Source: a bacterium (GTDB lineage Bacteria > BMS3Abin14). Taken from it: DNA of 64,000 nucleotides. Both the position numbers and the translations under genes were made by a program. A model generated the notes under the pieces. That model made no database searches. It was given only the letters and a program-made list of their open reading frames with translations, and had not been told where the DNA came from. How positions within the stretch are numbered: position 1 is the stretch's first letter; the number at the start of each line of letters is the position of its first letter. Location of the stretch: NCBI GenBank assembly GCA_020350725.1, contig CP070719.1, positions 2,410,897-2,474,896 of the forward strand, given 5' to 3'. Shown here piece by piece: positions 11,132 through 20,986 of this stretch.

Positions 11132-11647
11132 GTGTCCGGATCTGTCGTCTACGCCACAAAATACGGTTCCACTGAGGAGTATGCCCTCCTCATGGCCGAA
11201 AAGCTCGGCATACGGCCTCTGAGGGCCTCGGAGGCGGCCTCTGAGGCCCTGAAGGGAGCCCGTTACCTTGTCCTGGGCAGCCCCATCTATGGGTATTCCG
11301 TCCTGCCCGAGATGGAGGATCTCCTGTCTCAGTGCGGTGAAATTATAAAGGACATACCGACCGCCGCCTTTGTTGTCTGCGGTGATACCCTGTGGAACCC
11401 GAAAGCGGGAGAGGGGGGACACAGGAACCTGGTCAAACTCACCGATCTCCTGCCTGCAGCCCCCTTTGCCACCGCCGTCCTGGGCGGCCGAATGGTCATG
11501 GATCAACTGGACGACGAGGACGAACCCCGGATCCGGGCTTTCTACGAGCGGATCGGCAGAGAGCCGACGGGGTTTGACAGGATGGAACTGGAGAAAGTGG
11601 ACCCGTTTGTGGCGGAGATAAAGCAGTACCTAGTGTCTGGAGTCTAG
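11132..11647 (+). CDS. Flavodoxin-domain protein
   Basis: This is a 171-residue flavodoxin-like protein. The FMN phosphate-binding loop VVYATKYGSTEEYA lies at residues 5-18, and LVLGSPIYGYSVLPEM and FVVCGDTLW match the two isoalloxazine-flanking loops. It resembles the single-domain HemG/flavodoxin proteins that act as protoporphyrinogen oxidase or general electron carriers; the exact role cannot be told. GTG 11132 gives the right N-terminus but has no clear Shine-Dalgarno sequence, because the preceding bases belong to a low-complexity intergenic repeat. Confidence 0.82.
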   Translation: MSGSVVYATKYGSTEEYALLMAEKLGIRPLRASEAASEALKGARYLVLGSPIYGYSVLPEMEDLLSQCGEIIKDIPTAAFVVCGDTLWNPKAGEGGHRNLVKLTDLLPAAPFATAVLGGRMVMDQLDDEDEPRIRAFYERIGREPTGFDRMELEKVDPFVAEIKQYLVSGV

Positions 11648-12095
11648 TTTCTGGTGGTTAGGAGCGTGAAAAATCAGAAGAGAGGAAGTCTCTCTTAGCA
11701 TATGCGATAGGACTTGCGGTTACCTAATATACAGTAAAATCCGGACTCGGGTTTGGGCGCGGCATTCTGCCTTCATTACAGGGCAACGGAGAGAAAAGCG
11801 TTCACGGGATTTCAACTGAATACCAACTGCAGAATACTGACTCCTTTTTCATTTGACCTTTCAGGTTGAAAAACCATTGACAGAACCGCCACCGGCGGAT
11901 ATAGGTATACTGTATATTGTATACCACGAGGGTCCCAGCACACTGGAAATCTGTCCGGAACAGTACAGTAGTACACTAGAACACCCGTATGTTTAGCGGA
12001 GTTGAAGTGCATCAGATTGCTGTACTATTGCACTCCTGCACTCATGCACCGGTTTATTCTGCTTAAATCGCATTGATATATTTAGGAGGCAAACC
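11648..12095. other. 448-base intergenic region before icd
   Basis: I see no gene here. The right half holds a candidate promoter and an inverted repeat (11877-11925), then short near-repeats built on GTACAGTAGTACAC and TGCACTCCTGCACTCATGCAC at about 11960-12050. Such a long leader before icd may hold regulation. Confidence 0.6.
11877..11925 (+). promoter_or_regulatory. Candidate icd promoter with overlapping inverted repeat
   Basis: TTGACA at 11877-11882 is separated by 17 bases from TATAGG at 11900-11905. An inverted repeat, GGTATAC and GTATACC with an 8-base centre (11904-11925), covers the end of the -10 element and the predicted transcription start, a typical operator position. The predicted leader would be about 180 bases. 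It is inferred from consensus only. Confidence 0.5.
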
Positions 12096-14333
12096 ATGAG
12101 TACAAAGACACCGAAAATCAGTTGGACCTTAACTGATGAGGCTCCCATGCTGGCCACCTACTCCCTTCTCCCTATCCTGCGGACCTTTACACAGGGGTCG
12201 GGCATCGAGGTTGAACTGAGGGACATCTCCGTAGCCGGCAGGATCCTCGCGAACTTCCCGGATAATCTTACCGCGGAGCAGAAGATCCCGGACGAACTGG
12301 CCGCCCTGGGCAAACTGGCCCTGACGAAGCACGCCAACATCGTCAAATTGCCCAATATCAGTGCCTCCATCCCACAGCTCAAGGAAGCAATCAAGGAGCT
12401 CCAGGACCAGGGCTATGACGTTCCGGACTACCCGGAGGAGCCGAAAAACGATGCCGAGAGGAAGATCAAGGAACGCTACGCCAATGTGCTTGGCAGTGCG
12501 GTTAACCCCGTCCTGAGGCAGGGTAACTCTGACCGACGGCTTGCCGGCGCGGTGAAGCAGGCGGCAAGGAACCATCCCCACAGGATGCGCGAGTGGAAGC
12601 CCGATTCCGGGACCCACGTGGCGACCATGAGGTCCGGCGACTTCTACTCCAACGAGAGATCCACCACCATGGCCGAGGCGACAGATGCGAGGATCGAGTT
12701 CGTCGACGACAGCGGCCAGGTCACTGCTCTCAAAGAGAGCCTGCCCCTCCAGGCCGGCGAGGTTGTTGACGCCACCTTCATGAGTAAGAAAGCCCTCGTT
12801 AAATTCTTCGAAGAGCAGATCGAGGACGCGAAAGCCAAGGATGTTCTTTTCTCCCTCCACATGAAGGCCACTATGATGAAGATCTCCGATCCCATCATCT
12901 TTGGCCACTGCGTCAAGGTCTTCTACCGGGATGCCCTCGAAAAGCACGCCGAGACCCTGGAGGAACTGGGGTTTGACCCCAATAACGGTATAGGCGATCT
13001 GTACAACAGGATCCAGAGGCTGCCCGAGGACATAAGAGCCGAGATCGAGGCGGACATCCAGGCCGTGTACGAGAAACGGCCCAGATTGGCCATGGTGGAC
13101 TCGGACAGGGGGATCACCAACCTCCACGTGCCCAGCGACATCATCATCGATGCCTCCATGCCCCCCATGATCCGTGACGGCGGCAAGATGTGGGGTCCGG
13201 ACGGCAAGACCTACGACTGCAAGGCAACCATTCCGGACCACAGTTACGCGGGTCTCTACGACGAAGTAGTCAAGAACTGCGTAGCAAATGGCGCCCTCGA
13301 TCCCACTGTCATGGGTTCCGTACCCAACGTGGGCCTCATGGCCCAGAAGGCAGAGGAGTACGGGTCCCACGACAAGACCTTCGAGGCGCCGGGAGACGGC
13401 ACCATCAGGGTCGTGGACGGCTCCGGCAGCGTCATCCACGAGAGCCGGGTCGGAGAGGGGGATATCTGGCGCTGTGTAACGGTCAAGGACGAGCCCATCA
13501 GGGACTGGGTCAAGCTGGCCGTGACAAGAGCACGGGCCACCGGCTGGCCTGCTGTGTTCTGGCTGGACAAGAACAGGGCTCACGACGCCCAGCTGATAAA
13601 GAAGGTCGATCAGTATCTGAAGGAGCACGATACCGACGGCCTCGAGTTCCACACCATGGCCGTGGCCGAAGCGGCCAGGTTCTCCGTGGAGCGGATGCGG
13701 GCAGGCGAGAACACCATCTCGGTGACCGGCAACGTCCTGAGGGACTACAACACGGATCTTTTCCCCATCCTCGAGGCCAACACCAGCGCCAAAATGCTCT
13801 CCATCGTGCCCTTGCTGAAGGGCGGCGGCCTCTTCGAGACCGGCGCGGGAGGGTCAGCGCCCAAGCACGTCCAGCAGTTTGTCAAGGAGGGTTACCTCCG
13901 GTGGGATTCCATCGGTGAGCTCCTCGCCCTGGCAGAGTCGCTGAGGCACCTGGGCAAGGTCATGAACAACGAGAAGGCCATCGAACTGGCCGAATCGGTT
14001 GAAGCTGCCAACGCCAAGTGGCTGGAGAACAACAGAGCCCCCGCCCGGAAACTGGGCGAGATAGACAACCGGGGCGGCCACTTCTACTTCGCCCTCTACT
14101 GGGCCCAGGCCATCGCAGAGCAGGCCAAGGACCCGGACCTCAAGGCGCGCTTTGCCAGGCTGGCGCAGGAACTGGAGGAGAACGAGGACAAGATCAACGA
14201 GGAACTCATCGGCGCCCAGGGCCAGCCCCGGGACATTGGAGGCTACTACCATCCCGATCACGAGAAGACGGAGAAGGCCATGCGCCCCAGCGCAACTTTC
14301 AATGCCATCCTGGACGGATTCGCGGCGGGGTAG
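12096..14333 (+). CDS. icd: Isocitrate dehydrogenase, NADP-dependent, monomeric type
   Basis: This is a monomeric (type II) isocitrate dehydrogenase, 745 residues, unrelated in length to the about 420-residue dimeric Icd. It starts with [20 protein letters not shown] and contains [24 protein letters not shown] and [25 protein letters not shown], all hallmark segments of this family. It oxidises isocitrate to 2-oxoglutarate and CO2 with NADP+, feeding the KOR enzyme encoded about 8 kb upstream. ATG 12096 follows TTTAGGAGGC. The gene is monocistronic, with a long leader and a strong terminator. Monomeric IDH has a patchy phylogenetic distribution, so it is a useful lineage marker. Confidence 0.97.
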   Translation: MSTKTPKISWTLTDEAPMLATYSLLPILRTFTQGSGIEVELRDISVAGRILANFPDNLTAEQKIPDELAALGKLALTKHANIVKLPNISASIPQLKEAIKELQDQGYDVPDYPEEPKNDAERKIKERYANVLGSAVNPVLRQGNSDRRLAGAVKQAARNHPHRMREWKPDSGTHVATMRSGDFYSNERSTTMAEATDARIEFVDDSGQVTALKESLPLQAGEVVDATFMSKKALVKFFEEQIEDAKAKDVLFSLHMKATMMKISDPIIFGHCVKVFYRDALEKHAETLEELGFDPNNGIGDLYNRIQRLPEDIRAEIEADIQAVYEKRPRLAMVDSDRGITNLHVPSDIIIDASMPPMIRDGGKMWGPDGKTYDCKATIPDHSYAGLYDEVVKNCVANGALDPTVMGSVPNVGLMAQKAEEYGSHDKTFEAPGDGTIRVVDGSGSVIHESRVGEGDIWRCVTVKDEPIRDWVKLAVTRARATGWPAVFWLDKNRAHDAQLIKKVDQYLKEHDTDGLEFHTMAVAEAARFSVERMRAGENTISVTGNVLRDYNTDLFPILEANTSAKMLSIVPLLKGGGLFETGAGGSAPKHVQQFVKEGYLRWDSIGELLALAESLRHLGKVMNNEKAIELAESVEAANAKWLENNRAPARKLGEIDNRGGHFYFALYWAQAIAEQAKDPDLKARFARLAQELEENEDKINEELIGAQGQPRDIGGYYHPDHEKTEKAMRPSATFNAILDGFAAG

Positions 14334-14380
14334 GATCCGTTTGACTCTGAGACCCGGGGACGGGGAGAAAACAGCACCGA

Positions 14381-14413
14381 AAAAGCTCCTGCATTTTGCA
14401 GGAGCTTTTTTTT
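14381..14413 (+). terminator. Rho-independent terminator after icd
   Basis: AAAGCTCCTGCA and TGCAGGAGC flank a TTT loop and are followed by a run of eight T residues ending at 14413. It is a classical strong terminator, and the A-run on the other side makes it able to work in both directions. Confidence 0.93.
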
Positions 14414-14530
14414 GGGATCCGAGATTTACCTCCTGGATCCCGGATTGCTCTTTGACCTGAACGCGCAACAGCGGATTCTCGATCCCTGCCCCGTGTTCTC
14501 AGCACTCAGCACATAGCCCCTAGCACTATC

Positions 14531-14932
14531 CTAATTCACGTCCTTCTCCCTTCTCACTTCCGCCCCGTATCTCACATACCTCACCGTTCTCTCGGGGCGT
14601 TCCGTGACTTCGCCGAGGAAGTAGACGAACACGGAAAGGACCAGGGAGAAGAGGATGGCCCACCAGAAACCGTCCACCGTAAAGCCCGGCACGACAGCGG
14701 CCGCCAGGAGGACCATGAGGGCGTTGAGCACGAAGGTAAACAGGCCCAGGGTCAGGATGGTCAATGGCAGCGTGAAGATGAAAAGGACAGGGCGAAGAGA
14801 TCCATTGGCCAGGCCCAGGACGGCGGCCGTGACCAGGGCGGAGAAGATCCCGTCAAGGCGAACTCCCGGCAGGATATAGGCGGTGATGCCTATGGCGAGG
14901 GCATAGATGAACCAGTTGATCAGGAAGCGCAT
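14531..14932 (-). CDS. Small membrane protein, phage-holin-4-like family
   Basis: The protein has 133 residues and four predicted membrane helices (about 5-20, 28-47, 55-80 and 88-110). The opening MRFLINWFIYALAIGITAYILPGV and the later LRPVLFIFTLPLTILTLGLFTFVLNA match the 'phage holin family 4' membrane proteins (YvlD-like). Despite the name, these are mostly chromosomal envelope proteins of unknown function. The C-terminal tail is charged. It is a single gene on the minus strand, convergent with icd. Confidence 0.82.
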   Translation of the reverse strand: MRFLINWFIYALAIGITAYILPGVRLDGIFSALVTAAVLGLANGSLRPVLFIFTLPLTILTLGLFTFVLNALMVLLAAAVVPGFTVDGFWWAILFSLVLSVFVYFLGEVTERPERTVRYVRYGAEVRREKDVN

Positions 14933-15074
14933 GTTTTGCTCAACAATCTGATAAAAAACCTTTAAAACATTAATTTATAGCTAAAACTTAAAGTTATACG
15001 TAAGACAGCAAAACGGCACGTTGCCTCGATCCAGGGCCAGGTCTGGACTCTTTCCAGACACGGGACTCCAGACA

Positions 15075-16409
15075 CTATTTCAGGTATCCCCACTCCTTCA
15101 GCCGCCCTCTGGCATATGTCGCGTTCTCACCGCTGTCGACCTTTTTCAGGTAGCGGACATAGTGATCGGCGGACTCTTTCCTGTTGCCCATCTTCTCCAA
15201 TGAGAATCCCTTGTAGAAGAGGGTGTTGGGATTTCCAGGCAGGACCTTCTCGTAGCCGGAAAAGCTTTCAAAAGCGCTGCCGTAATCCTTCAGCCTCAAC
15301 CGGGCAATCCCCATGACGTGGAGGGCCTGGGGTTCGGTGGGATAGGCAGCGGTGGCATCCTGGGCGAATTTTGCGGCAGACGCAGGCCGGTCCAGGGCCA
15401 GCTGGCATTTGGCCATCATGAGCAGGCCCGCATAATCGCCAGGGGCGTGACGAAGGGCTTCCCCGTAATGGCCCTCCGCCTCAGTGTATCGTTTTCTCAT
15501 CATGGATCGATCACCCTCCTGCATTCCCTCGATGGCAGCCTTCTTTGCCCGAAGCGGAGCCGTACGGTCCATGTAACGCTCCCTATGTACCGGCAGGTTC
15601 CTCGATGAACCGGGCAGGGTGTTCCGCTTCCGAAGCGAATCCCTGTATCGCTCGTCGCTCATGGGATGGCTGGCGAACATCAGTTCGAGGGCGTTGGGCC
15701 TTTTTTTGTGCAGGCTGCGGAGCATGTCCATGAGATCCGTGTGCCCTTGCGGTCCGTAACCGGCAGCGACCATGTAATCCATGGCAAGGGAATCGGCCTC
15801 CCGTTCATTGTCCCTGCTGTACTTCGCCAGCAAAGCCCCGGCGGCGATGGTACCCAATCCCGCCGCCAGGCTCGCGTATTTCTCATTCTCTCCCCCGGCG
15901 TATGCGGCGACCCCGGACACGATGAGGGACGTCAGGACTCCCTTGCTCATGCGCTGAGCCGTGTGCCGGGCATTGACGTGCCCCAATTCGTGGCCGATAA
16001 GGGCCGCCAACTCGGCCTCGCTGCCCAGGCCGACCAGGATGCCCCGGGTAATGCCGACACTGCCCGCCGGGAACGTGTAGGCATTGACGTAGGCCGCGTT
16101 GAGGGGGACGAAACGGTAGGGAATGTCCGACCGATGGCTGACACCGGCAAGGGCACGGCCGACGGAGGAGACGTATTCCACCAGGGCCGGATCCTGGACC
16201 TGTCCGTAGTCCGAGGAGAACTGATGGGGATGGTTGACGCGATCCAGCTCCGCCTCCTCCCTCTCGGACACCAGCATCAGCTGAGACCTTCCCGTGACCG
16301 GGTTGACGGCGCAGCCCACGAGGACCGTGGTATACGAAAGGGCGGCAAATCGGATGAATTGTCTGCGGGTCAGACCGGCTATATCAATGTGTCGACAGGA
16401 ATATTTCAT
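15075..16409 (-). CDS. M48-family metalloprotease with C-terminal TPR, predicted lipoprotein
   Basis: This is a 444-residue zinc metalloprotease of family M48 (BepA/LoiP group). The zinc motif HELGH is at residues 140-144 and the third ligand is Glu204 in NEREADSLAMDYM. The C-terminal region from about 290 contains TPR-like helices (HYGEALRHAPGDYAGLLM, GNPNTLFYKGFSLEKMG). BepA-type proteins degrade or chaperone outer-membrane proteins. The N-terminus combines a twin-arginine-like TRRQFIRFAAL with a lipobox ending at Cys33 (VLVGC), so it may be exported by Tat as a lipoprotein. The neighbouring genes do not clarify its client. Confidence 0.9.
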   Translation of the reverse strand: MKYSCRHIDIAGLTRRQFIRFAALSYTTVLVGCAVNPVTGRSQLMLVSEREEAELDRVNHPHQFSSDYGQVQDPALVEYVSSVGRALAGVSHRSDIPYRFVPLNAAYVNAYTFPAGSVGITRGILVGLGSEAELAALIGHELGHVNARHTAQRMSKGVLTSLIVSGVAAYAGGENEKYASLAAGLGTIAAGALLAKYSRDNEREADSLAMDYMVAAGYGPQGHTDLMDMLRSLHKKRPNALELMFASHPMSDERYRDSLRKRNTLPGSSRNLPVHRERYMDRTAPLRAKKAAIEGMQEGDRSMMRKRYTEAEGHYGEALRHAPGDYAGLLMMAKCQLALDRPASAAKFAQDATAAYPTEPQALHVMGIARLRLKDYGSAFESFSGYEKVLPGNPNTLFYKGFSLEKMGNRKESADHYVRYLKKVDSGENATYARGRLKEWGYLK

Positions 16410-16577
16410 CCGCGGACCTTCAGTCGAGGTTGGGTTGGAAAATTCGATAGGGAAACATCCGTATTATGGATCATGACCTATGGGATCCGACTTTATGTCA
16501 GGACTTTCCTTTCCCATCAGTTTACCTCTCTTTGGAGGAAACAGGAAAGGGGAACATCTCCTTTCCATCCCGCGATT

Positions 16578-16632
16578 CCCCGATTTCCAATCTCCAATTT
16601 CCAATGTCTAATGTCTGATTACCTAATCTCTA
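16578..16632. repeat. Low-complexity intergenic phrase (CCAATCTCCAAT type)
   Basis: Tandem-like near-repeats TTCCAATCTCCAATTTCCAA and TGTCTAATGTCTGATTACC lie in the divergent spacer between the M48 protease gene and the DUF4390 gene. The same words form a perfect tandem array at 58058-58117. The rest of the spacer (16410-16708) shows no gene. Confidence 0.6.
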
Positions 16633-16708
16633 TACCCCATTTCCCTGTGTGGCAGAAATACAACACAATTTTCTTGTTGTCACCGTCCGGAGTGATATAA
16701 TCGCGAGG

Positions 16709-17299
16709 ATGTACGCCCTCCGGAACAGATATTCCCTGCTGCGCCTGATGGTTCTGAGCCTTCTGACCCTGGGAATCCTGGCGCCCCCCCTCCCGGCCGA
16801 AGGTGTGGATCCCTTTATCCGGTCCATTCAGCTCAGAGAGGGCAACGGGTCGATTTTCCTTTCGGCGGAACTGGACGCTCAGCTGGGCGAGGAGCTCAAG
16901 GAAGCCGTGAGAGGGGGTGTTCCCCTGACCTTCCGTTTCAGGATCAGGCTGACACGGGAGGGATCGATCCTCGGCGAGAAGATGCTGAGAAGCGAGGAAC
17001 TGATTCACACCCTCCAGTACAACCCCGTCAAGCAGTTCTACGTATTTACCGGAGAGGGGTACGGTTCAGCGTTCGAGAGGACGACCAAGGATGAGGAAGA
17101 GGCATTTTACTGGATGACCAATCTTACGGATTGGCCCCTCGTCTCCCTCGATGAGCTCAAGCATAGAATACGGTACAGGGTCCGGGTCATGGCAACCCTC
17201 CGCTCGGTGGAATTGCCCTCGGTCCTCGGTTACCTGTTTTTCTTCACCACCATATTCAATAAGGAAACGGGATGGAAAGAGCTGGACTTCAGCTACTGA
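16709..17299 (+). CDS. DUF4390-domain exported protein
   Basis: The protein has 196 residues with an N-terminal signal peptide (LLRLMVLSLLTLGILAPPLP, then AEG). The rest matches the DUF4390 type: IFLSAELDAQLGEELKEAVRGG, PLTFRFRIRLTR, and LQYNPVKQFYVF. Proteins of this family are found next to NtrY-like kinases in beta- and deltaproteobacteria and may be periplasmic inputs to the kinase; no function is established. ATG 16709 follows GCGAGG. It ends 12 bases before the kinase gene, so an operon is likely. Confidence 0.85.
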   Translation: MYALRNRYSLLRLMVLSLLTLGILAPPLPAEGVDPFIRSIQLREGNGSIFLSAELDAQLGEELKEAVRGGVPLTFRFRIRLTREGSILGEKMLRSEELIHTLQYNPVKQFYVFTGEGYGSAFERTTKDEEEAFYWMTNLTDWPLVSLDELKHRIRYRVRVMATLRSVELPSVLGYLFFFTTIFNKETGWKELDFSY

Positions 17300-17311
17300 T
17301 CCGGAGTTGAC

Positions 17312-19519
17312 ATGAGATTGTCGTTTCCGAGATTTGCCGATAACAGGAGCAGGATGATCGCCGTGGCGATCATCCTGGTATTCATCTTCCTCCTGATCTT
17401 CCTCGGCGACCGTTATGGTGATGTCAGGTCAGATGATCCCCGGGGGGGCAATCTCTTTATCTTCTTCCTTATCAACATCAACCTCCTGCTCCTGACTGTC
17501 CTGATCGTTCTCCTGACGAGGAACGCGATCAAGCTCATCTATGAAAGCCGCCGGAGGACCTTCGGTTACCGCCTCAGAACGAGGCTTGTCGTGATCTTCG
17601 TCGGGTTCTCCCTCGTTCCCACCCTTCTCCTTTTTTACGTGGCGACCGGGTTCATCAACGACAGCATTGAATACTGGTTTCACCTCAACCTCGATCGGGT
17701 GGTTGAGGGTTCTGTGTCCATTTCCCAGGACTACTATTCCACTATGACGGAACGGGTCAAGATCCTGGCGCAGAGGGTAAGCGACCGGATCGGTGTCCTC
17801 GAACCGGATGAAAATATACTGGAGATCTTTGAAAACCTGAGGAGGGACTACGCGCTGTCGAGCATAGAGATCTACGATGCGGAAGGACAGAGCCTGGTCC
17901 GGGCCTGGGACGGTATCAGCCCACAGGATATCACGGGCAGTCAGGGCGGGCTCGTCCAGAACGCCATCATCGGCAGGGTCGTTGACAGCATCGTCCGTGT
18001 CGACAAGGGAGAACTCGTCAAAGGTGCGGCCCCCATCGCCACGAGGGAAGGGCAGGGTGCGGTTGTCGTATCCATCCACCTGACGGAGACAGTGAGGACA
18101 AAGGCGGACCTCATCACCGAAACCTACCGGGAATACACCGAGATGAAGCTGCAGAAGGGGCCGATAAGGGCAAACTACCTGGCCTATCTCCTCCTCCTGA
18201 CGATGCTGATCCTCTTCTCGGCCTCATGGTTGGGTTTTTACATTGCCAGGGGAATCACGGTTCCAATCGGCCTTCTGGCGGAAGGAACGGAAAGGGTCGC
18301 GTCAGGGGACCTGAGCACCCGGGTCAATATCCAGGCATCGGATGAGATCGGCGTACTGGTGCAGGCCTTCAACCGGATGACGGAACAGCTCCAATCGGGC
18401 AGGTCCGATCTGGAAGCCGCCCACGAGGATCTGCGGGTCGCCTACGCGATCAACGAAGAGAGGAGGGCCTACATCGAGACGGTCCTCCAGAACATCGGAG
18501 CGGGAGTGGTGACCATCGACATGGCAGGCAGGATAACGACCTTCAACAACGCGGTGGAGAATATCTTCTCCATCCGGGCGGAAGAGGTATTGGGAAAGCG
18601 TTACGACAGGCTCCTGAGGCCCGAACACGGCAGGATCCTCGAGCGGATTCTGAATGAACTGGAGAAGGGCAGGAGAAAAAACGTTCGAAGAGAGGTTCCC
18701 CTCGTCTTCAGGGGCGCCGCCATGGTGCTCTCGCTGAACGTCAGCGCCCTCGAGGACCCCGAAGGGGAAACCATCGGCTTCGTCATCGTTTTGGAGGATA
18801 TGACGAAGCTGGTCAACGCCCAGAAAAAAGCCGCCTGGTCAGAGGTGGCCAAACGGATCGCTCACGAGATAAAGAACCCTCTGACGCCCATTAAGCTCTC
18901 GGCGGAGAGGATCCGGAGAAAATTCGCCGAACAGGGCGACAAGGACGTTATCAGGGTCGTCCGAGAGAGCACCGACTCGATCATCCGCGAGGTTGACGCA
19001 ATGAGGAACCTCGTGGACGAATTCTCCCGTTTTGCCCGATTGCCGGTGATCCGCTCCGTTCCCAACGATCTCAACGAGGTGGTCCAGGAGGCTCTGGGAC
19101 CCTATCAGGAAGGACATGCGGTAGGGAGAAAGATCGACCTGCATCTGGAAGCCGGGCTTCCCCAGGTCAGCTTTGACAGGGAACAGATGAAGAGAGTCCT
19201 CGTTAACCTCATTGAGAATGCCGTTCGTGCCATTCAGGATCGCGGCGAAGGTGGCGTAGAGGTCTCGACCGGCCTCCTCGGGGATGAGGGCATGGCGGCC
19301 GTCGTCGTCGCCGATGAGGGTGTAGGCATTCCACTGGAGACGAGGGAGAGGATCTTTGACCCCTATTTCAGCACCAAGAACGACGGAATGGGGCTGGGAT
19401 TGGCCATCGCCATGCGGATTGTGGAAGAACACGGCGGGACGATACATTTCGAGGAGAATAACCCGAGGGGAAGCACCTTCGTCGTGAAGATCCCGGTTGA
19501 TGTCGAGCGGAACGTATAA
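17312..19519 (+). CDS. NtrY-like membrane sensor histidine kinase
   Basis: This is a 735-residue membrane kinase. It has three N-terminal membrane helices (about 15-32, 46-68, 90-112), an extracytoplasmic sensor region, a fourth helix at about 288-310, HAMP (about 312-362), PAS (about 382-490), a dimerisation domain with the phosphoaccepting His518 in AKRIAHEIKNPLTPIKLSAE, and an ATPase domain with LVNLIENAVRAI, VADEGVGIPL and GMGLGLAIAMRIV. This architecture is that of NtrY, which senses nitrogen or redox status in proteobacteria. The cognate regulator follows after 75 bases. The true signal here is unknown. Confidence 0.92.
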   Translation: MRLSFPRFADNRSRMIAVAIILVFIFLLIFLGDRYGDVRSDDPRGGNLFIFFLININLLLLTVLIVLLTRNAIKLIYESRRRTFGYRLRTRLVVIFVGFSLVPTLLLFYVATGFINDSIEYWFHLNLDRVVEGSVSISQDYYSTMTERVKILAQRVSDRIGVLEPDENILEIFENLRRDYALSSIEIYDAEGQSLVRAWDGISPQDITGSQGGLVQNAIIGRVVDSIVRVDKGELVKGAAPIATREGQGAVVVSIHLTETVRTKADLITETYREYTEMKLQKGPIRANYLAYLLLLTMLILFSASWLGFYIARGITVPIGLLAEGTERVASGDLSTRVNIQASDEIGVLVQAFNRMTEQLQSGRSDLEAAHEDLRVAYAINEERRAYIETVLQNIGAGVVTIDMAGRITTFNNAVENIFSIRAEEVLGKRYDRLLRPEHGRILERILNELEKGRRKNVRREVPLVFRGAAMVLSLNVSALEDPEGETIGFVIVLEDMTKLVNAQKKAAWSEVAKRIAHEIKNPLTPIKLSAERIRRKFAEQGDKDVIRVVRESTDSIIREVDAMRNLVDEFSRFARLPVIRSVPNDLNEVVQEALGPYQEGHAVGRKIDLHLEAGLPQVSFDREQMKRVLVNLIENAVRAIQDRGEGGVEVSTGLLGDEGMAAVVVADEGVGIPLETRERIFDPYFSTKNDGMGLGLAIAMRIVEEHGGTIHFEENNPRGSTFVVKIPVDVERNV

Positions 19520-19594
19520 CCCGGATAATCCCGGAAATGGGCCGCTAAGCTCATATCAGGTGGTTACCCAATGATCCAGAGAGGGAAATAGAAG

Positions 19595-20986
19595 ATGAAA
19601 CTGGACGGAGGCCTGATCCTGGTGGTGGATGATGAAAAGAGGGTGCGGGACAGCGTCAGGGTCATTCTTGAGGACGAGGGTTTCTCGGTCCTGGAAGCTC
19701 AGGACGGCGAAACGGCCTTCACCAGGATCGCCATGGAAAGCCCCGACGTGGTCCTCCTCGATATCTGGATGCCAGGGATCGACGGACTCGATGTCCTCAA
19801 GGTCATAAAGGAACAGGATGAAAGCCTGCCCGTCGTCATCATGTCCGGGCACGGGAACATCGAGTCGGCCGTGAAGGCCACAAAACTGGGGGCCTACGAT
19901 TTCCTTGAAAAACCTCTATCCATAGACCGCTTGACCCTGGTCCTGCGCAACGCCCTCAATCAGAGGAACCTGCTGGAGGAGAACCGTGCCCTCCGTGACG
20001 CGCAGGAGACGGGCAGGGACCACATCGGCGGGACCTCGCCGGCCATCAGGGATATTCTGGAACACGTGGAGGTCGTGGCGCCGACGAACGCTTCCATCCT
20101 GATCACCGGGGAGAACGGGACGGGAAAGGAGCTTCTGGCCAAAGAGATCCATGCAAAGTCCAGAAGGCGCACGGGTCCCTTTGCTGCGGTGAACTGTGCC
20201 GCTATCCCTGAAACGCTTATTGAGAGCGAGCTGTTCGGTCACGAGAGGGGAGCTTTTACCGGGGCTACCTCCAGAAAGATGGGCAGGTTCGACCTCGCCC
20301 ATAATGGGACACTTTTCCTTGACGAGGTGGGGGACATGAACGTGGCCACGCAGGCGAAGATCCTCCGCGTCCTGGAGGAGAAGGCCTTCCAGCGGGTGGG
20401 AGGAAACCGGGATATAGTGATCGATGTCCGGATCATTGCGGCGACCAACCGCGATCTTGAGGAGATGATCCGGGAGGGGACCTTCAGAGAGGACCTCTAT
20501 TTCCGTCTCAACGTCTTCCCCTTTTACCTTCCACCCCTGAGGGAAAGAAGGGATGACATCCCCAGCCTTCTGGAGAAGTTCCTTCGGGATTACTCCCTGC
20601 TTTACGGCAAAAAGGGAATCGTCTTCTCACCGGCGGCGCTCGAGGCGTTGAGGGGCTATTACTGGCCCGGTAATGTCAGGGAACTTCGAAACGTGGTCGA
20701 GAGACTGGTGATCCTCGCCCGGGAGGACACGATCGACCTCGATCTGATCCCTCTGTCCATCAAGGAGACGGAACCACCGGAGGCGCCGCAGGTCCTCCAC
20801 GACGACCTGCCCGATTATCGTAAAGCGAAGGAGAGGTTCGAAAGGGAGTTCCTGTCCAGCTGGCTGGCGAAGAACGACTGGAACATTACCAAGACCTCCG
20901 AGCAGGTCGGCCTGGAGAGAAGCAATCTCCACCGTAAGATCAAGCAGCTCGGGCTGATCAATCCCGAGAAGGGGAGTCGGGTATAA
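19595..20986 (+). CDS. Sigma-54-dependent response regulator (NtrC/NtrX-like)
   Basis: This is a 463-residue response regulator. The receiver domain has Asp12-Asp13 and the phosphoacceptor Asp56 (VVLLDIWMPG). The AAA+ domain has Walker A GENGTGKE near residue 172, the sigma-54-contacting GAFTGA loop near 219, and Walker B GTLFLDEVGDM. The C-terminal Fis-type helix-turn-helix is NWNITKTSEQVGLERSNLHR. It would activate sigma-54 promoters when phosphorylated by the adjacent NtrY-like kinase. ATG 19595 follows AGAGAGGGAAATAGAAG. Its stop overlaps the start of the peptidase gene by one base. Confidence 0.94.
   Translation: MKLDGGLILVVDDEKRVRDSVRVILEDEGFSVLEAQDGETAFTRIAMESPDVVLLDIWMPGIDGLDVLKVIKEQDESLPVVIMSGHGNIESAVKATKLGAYDFLEKPLSIDRLTLVLRNALNQRNLLEENRALRDAQETGRDHIGGTSPAIRDILEHVEVVAPTNASILITGENGTGKELLAKEIHAKSRRRTGPFAAVNCAAIPETLIESELFGHERGAFTGATSRKMGRFDLAHNGTLFLDEVGDMNVATQAKILRVLEEKAFQRVGGNRDIVIDVRIIAATNRDLEEMIREGTFREDLYFRLNVFPFYLPPLRERRDDIPSLLEKFLRDYSLLYGKKGIVFSPAALEALRGYYWPGNVRELRNVVERLVILAREDTIDLDLIPLSIKETEPPEAPQVLHDDLPDYRKAKERFEREFLSSWLAKNDWNITKTSEQVGLERSNLHRKIKQLGLINPEKGSRV

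Noticed and set aside
12129..13652. 507-residue open frame opposite icd
   Set aside because: No motif or ribosome-binding site; icd explains the region fully.
14531..14932. Prophage remnant suggested by the holin-like protein
   Set aside because: The family is mainly chromosomal and no other phage gene, integrase or attachment site is visible nearby.
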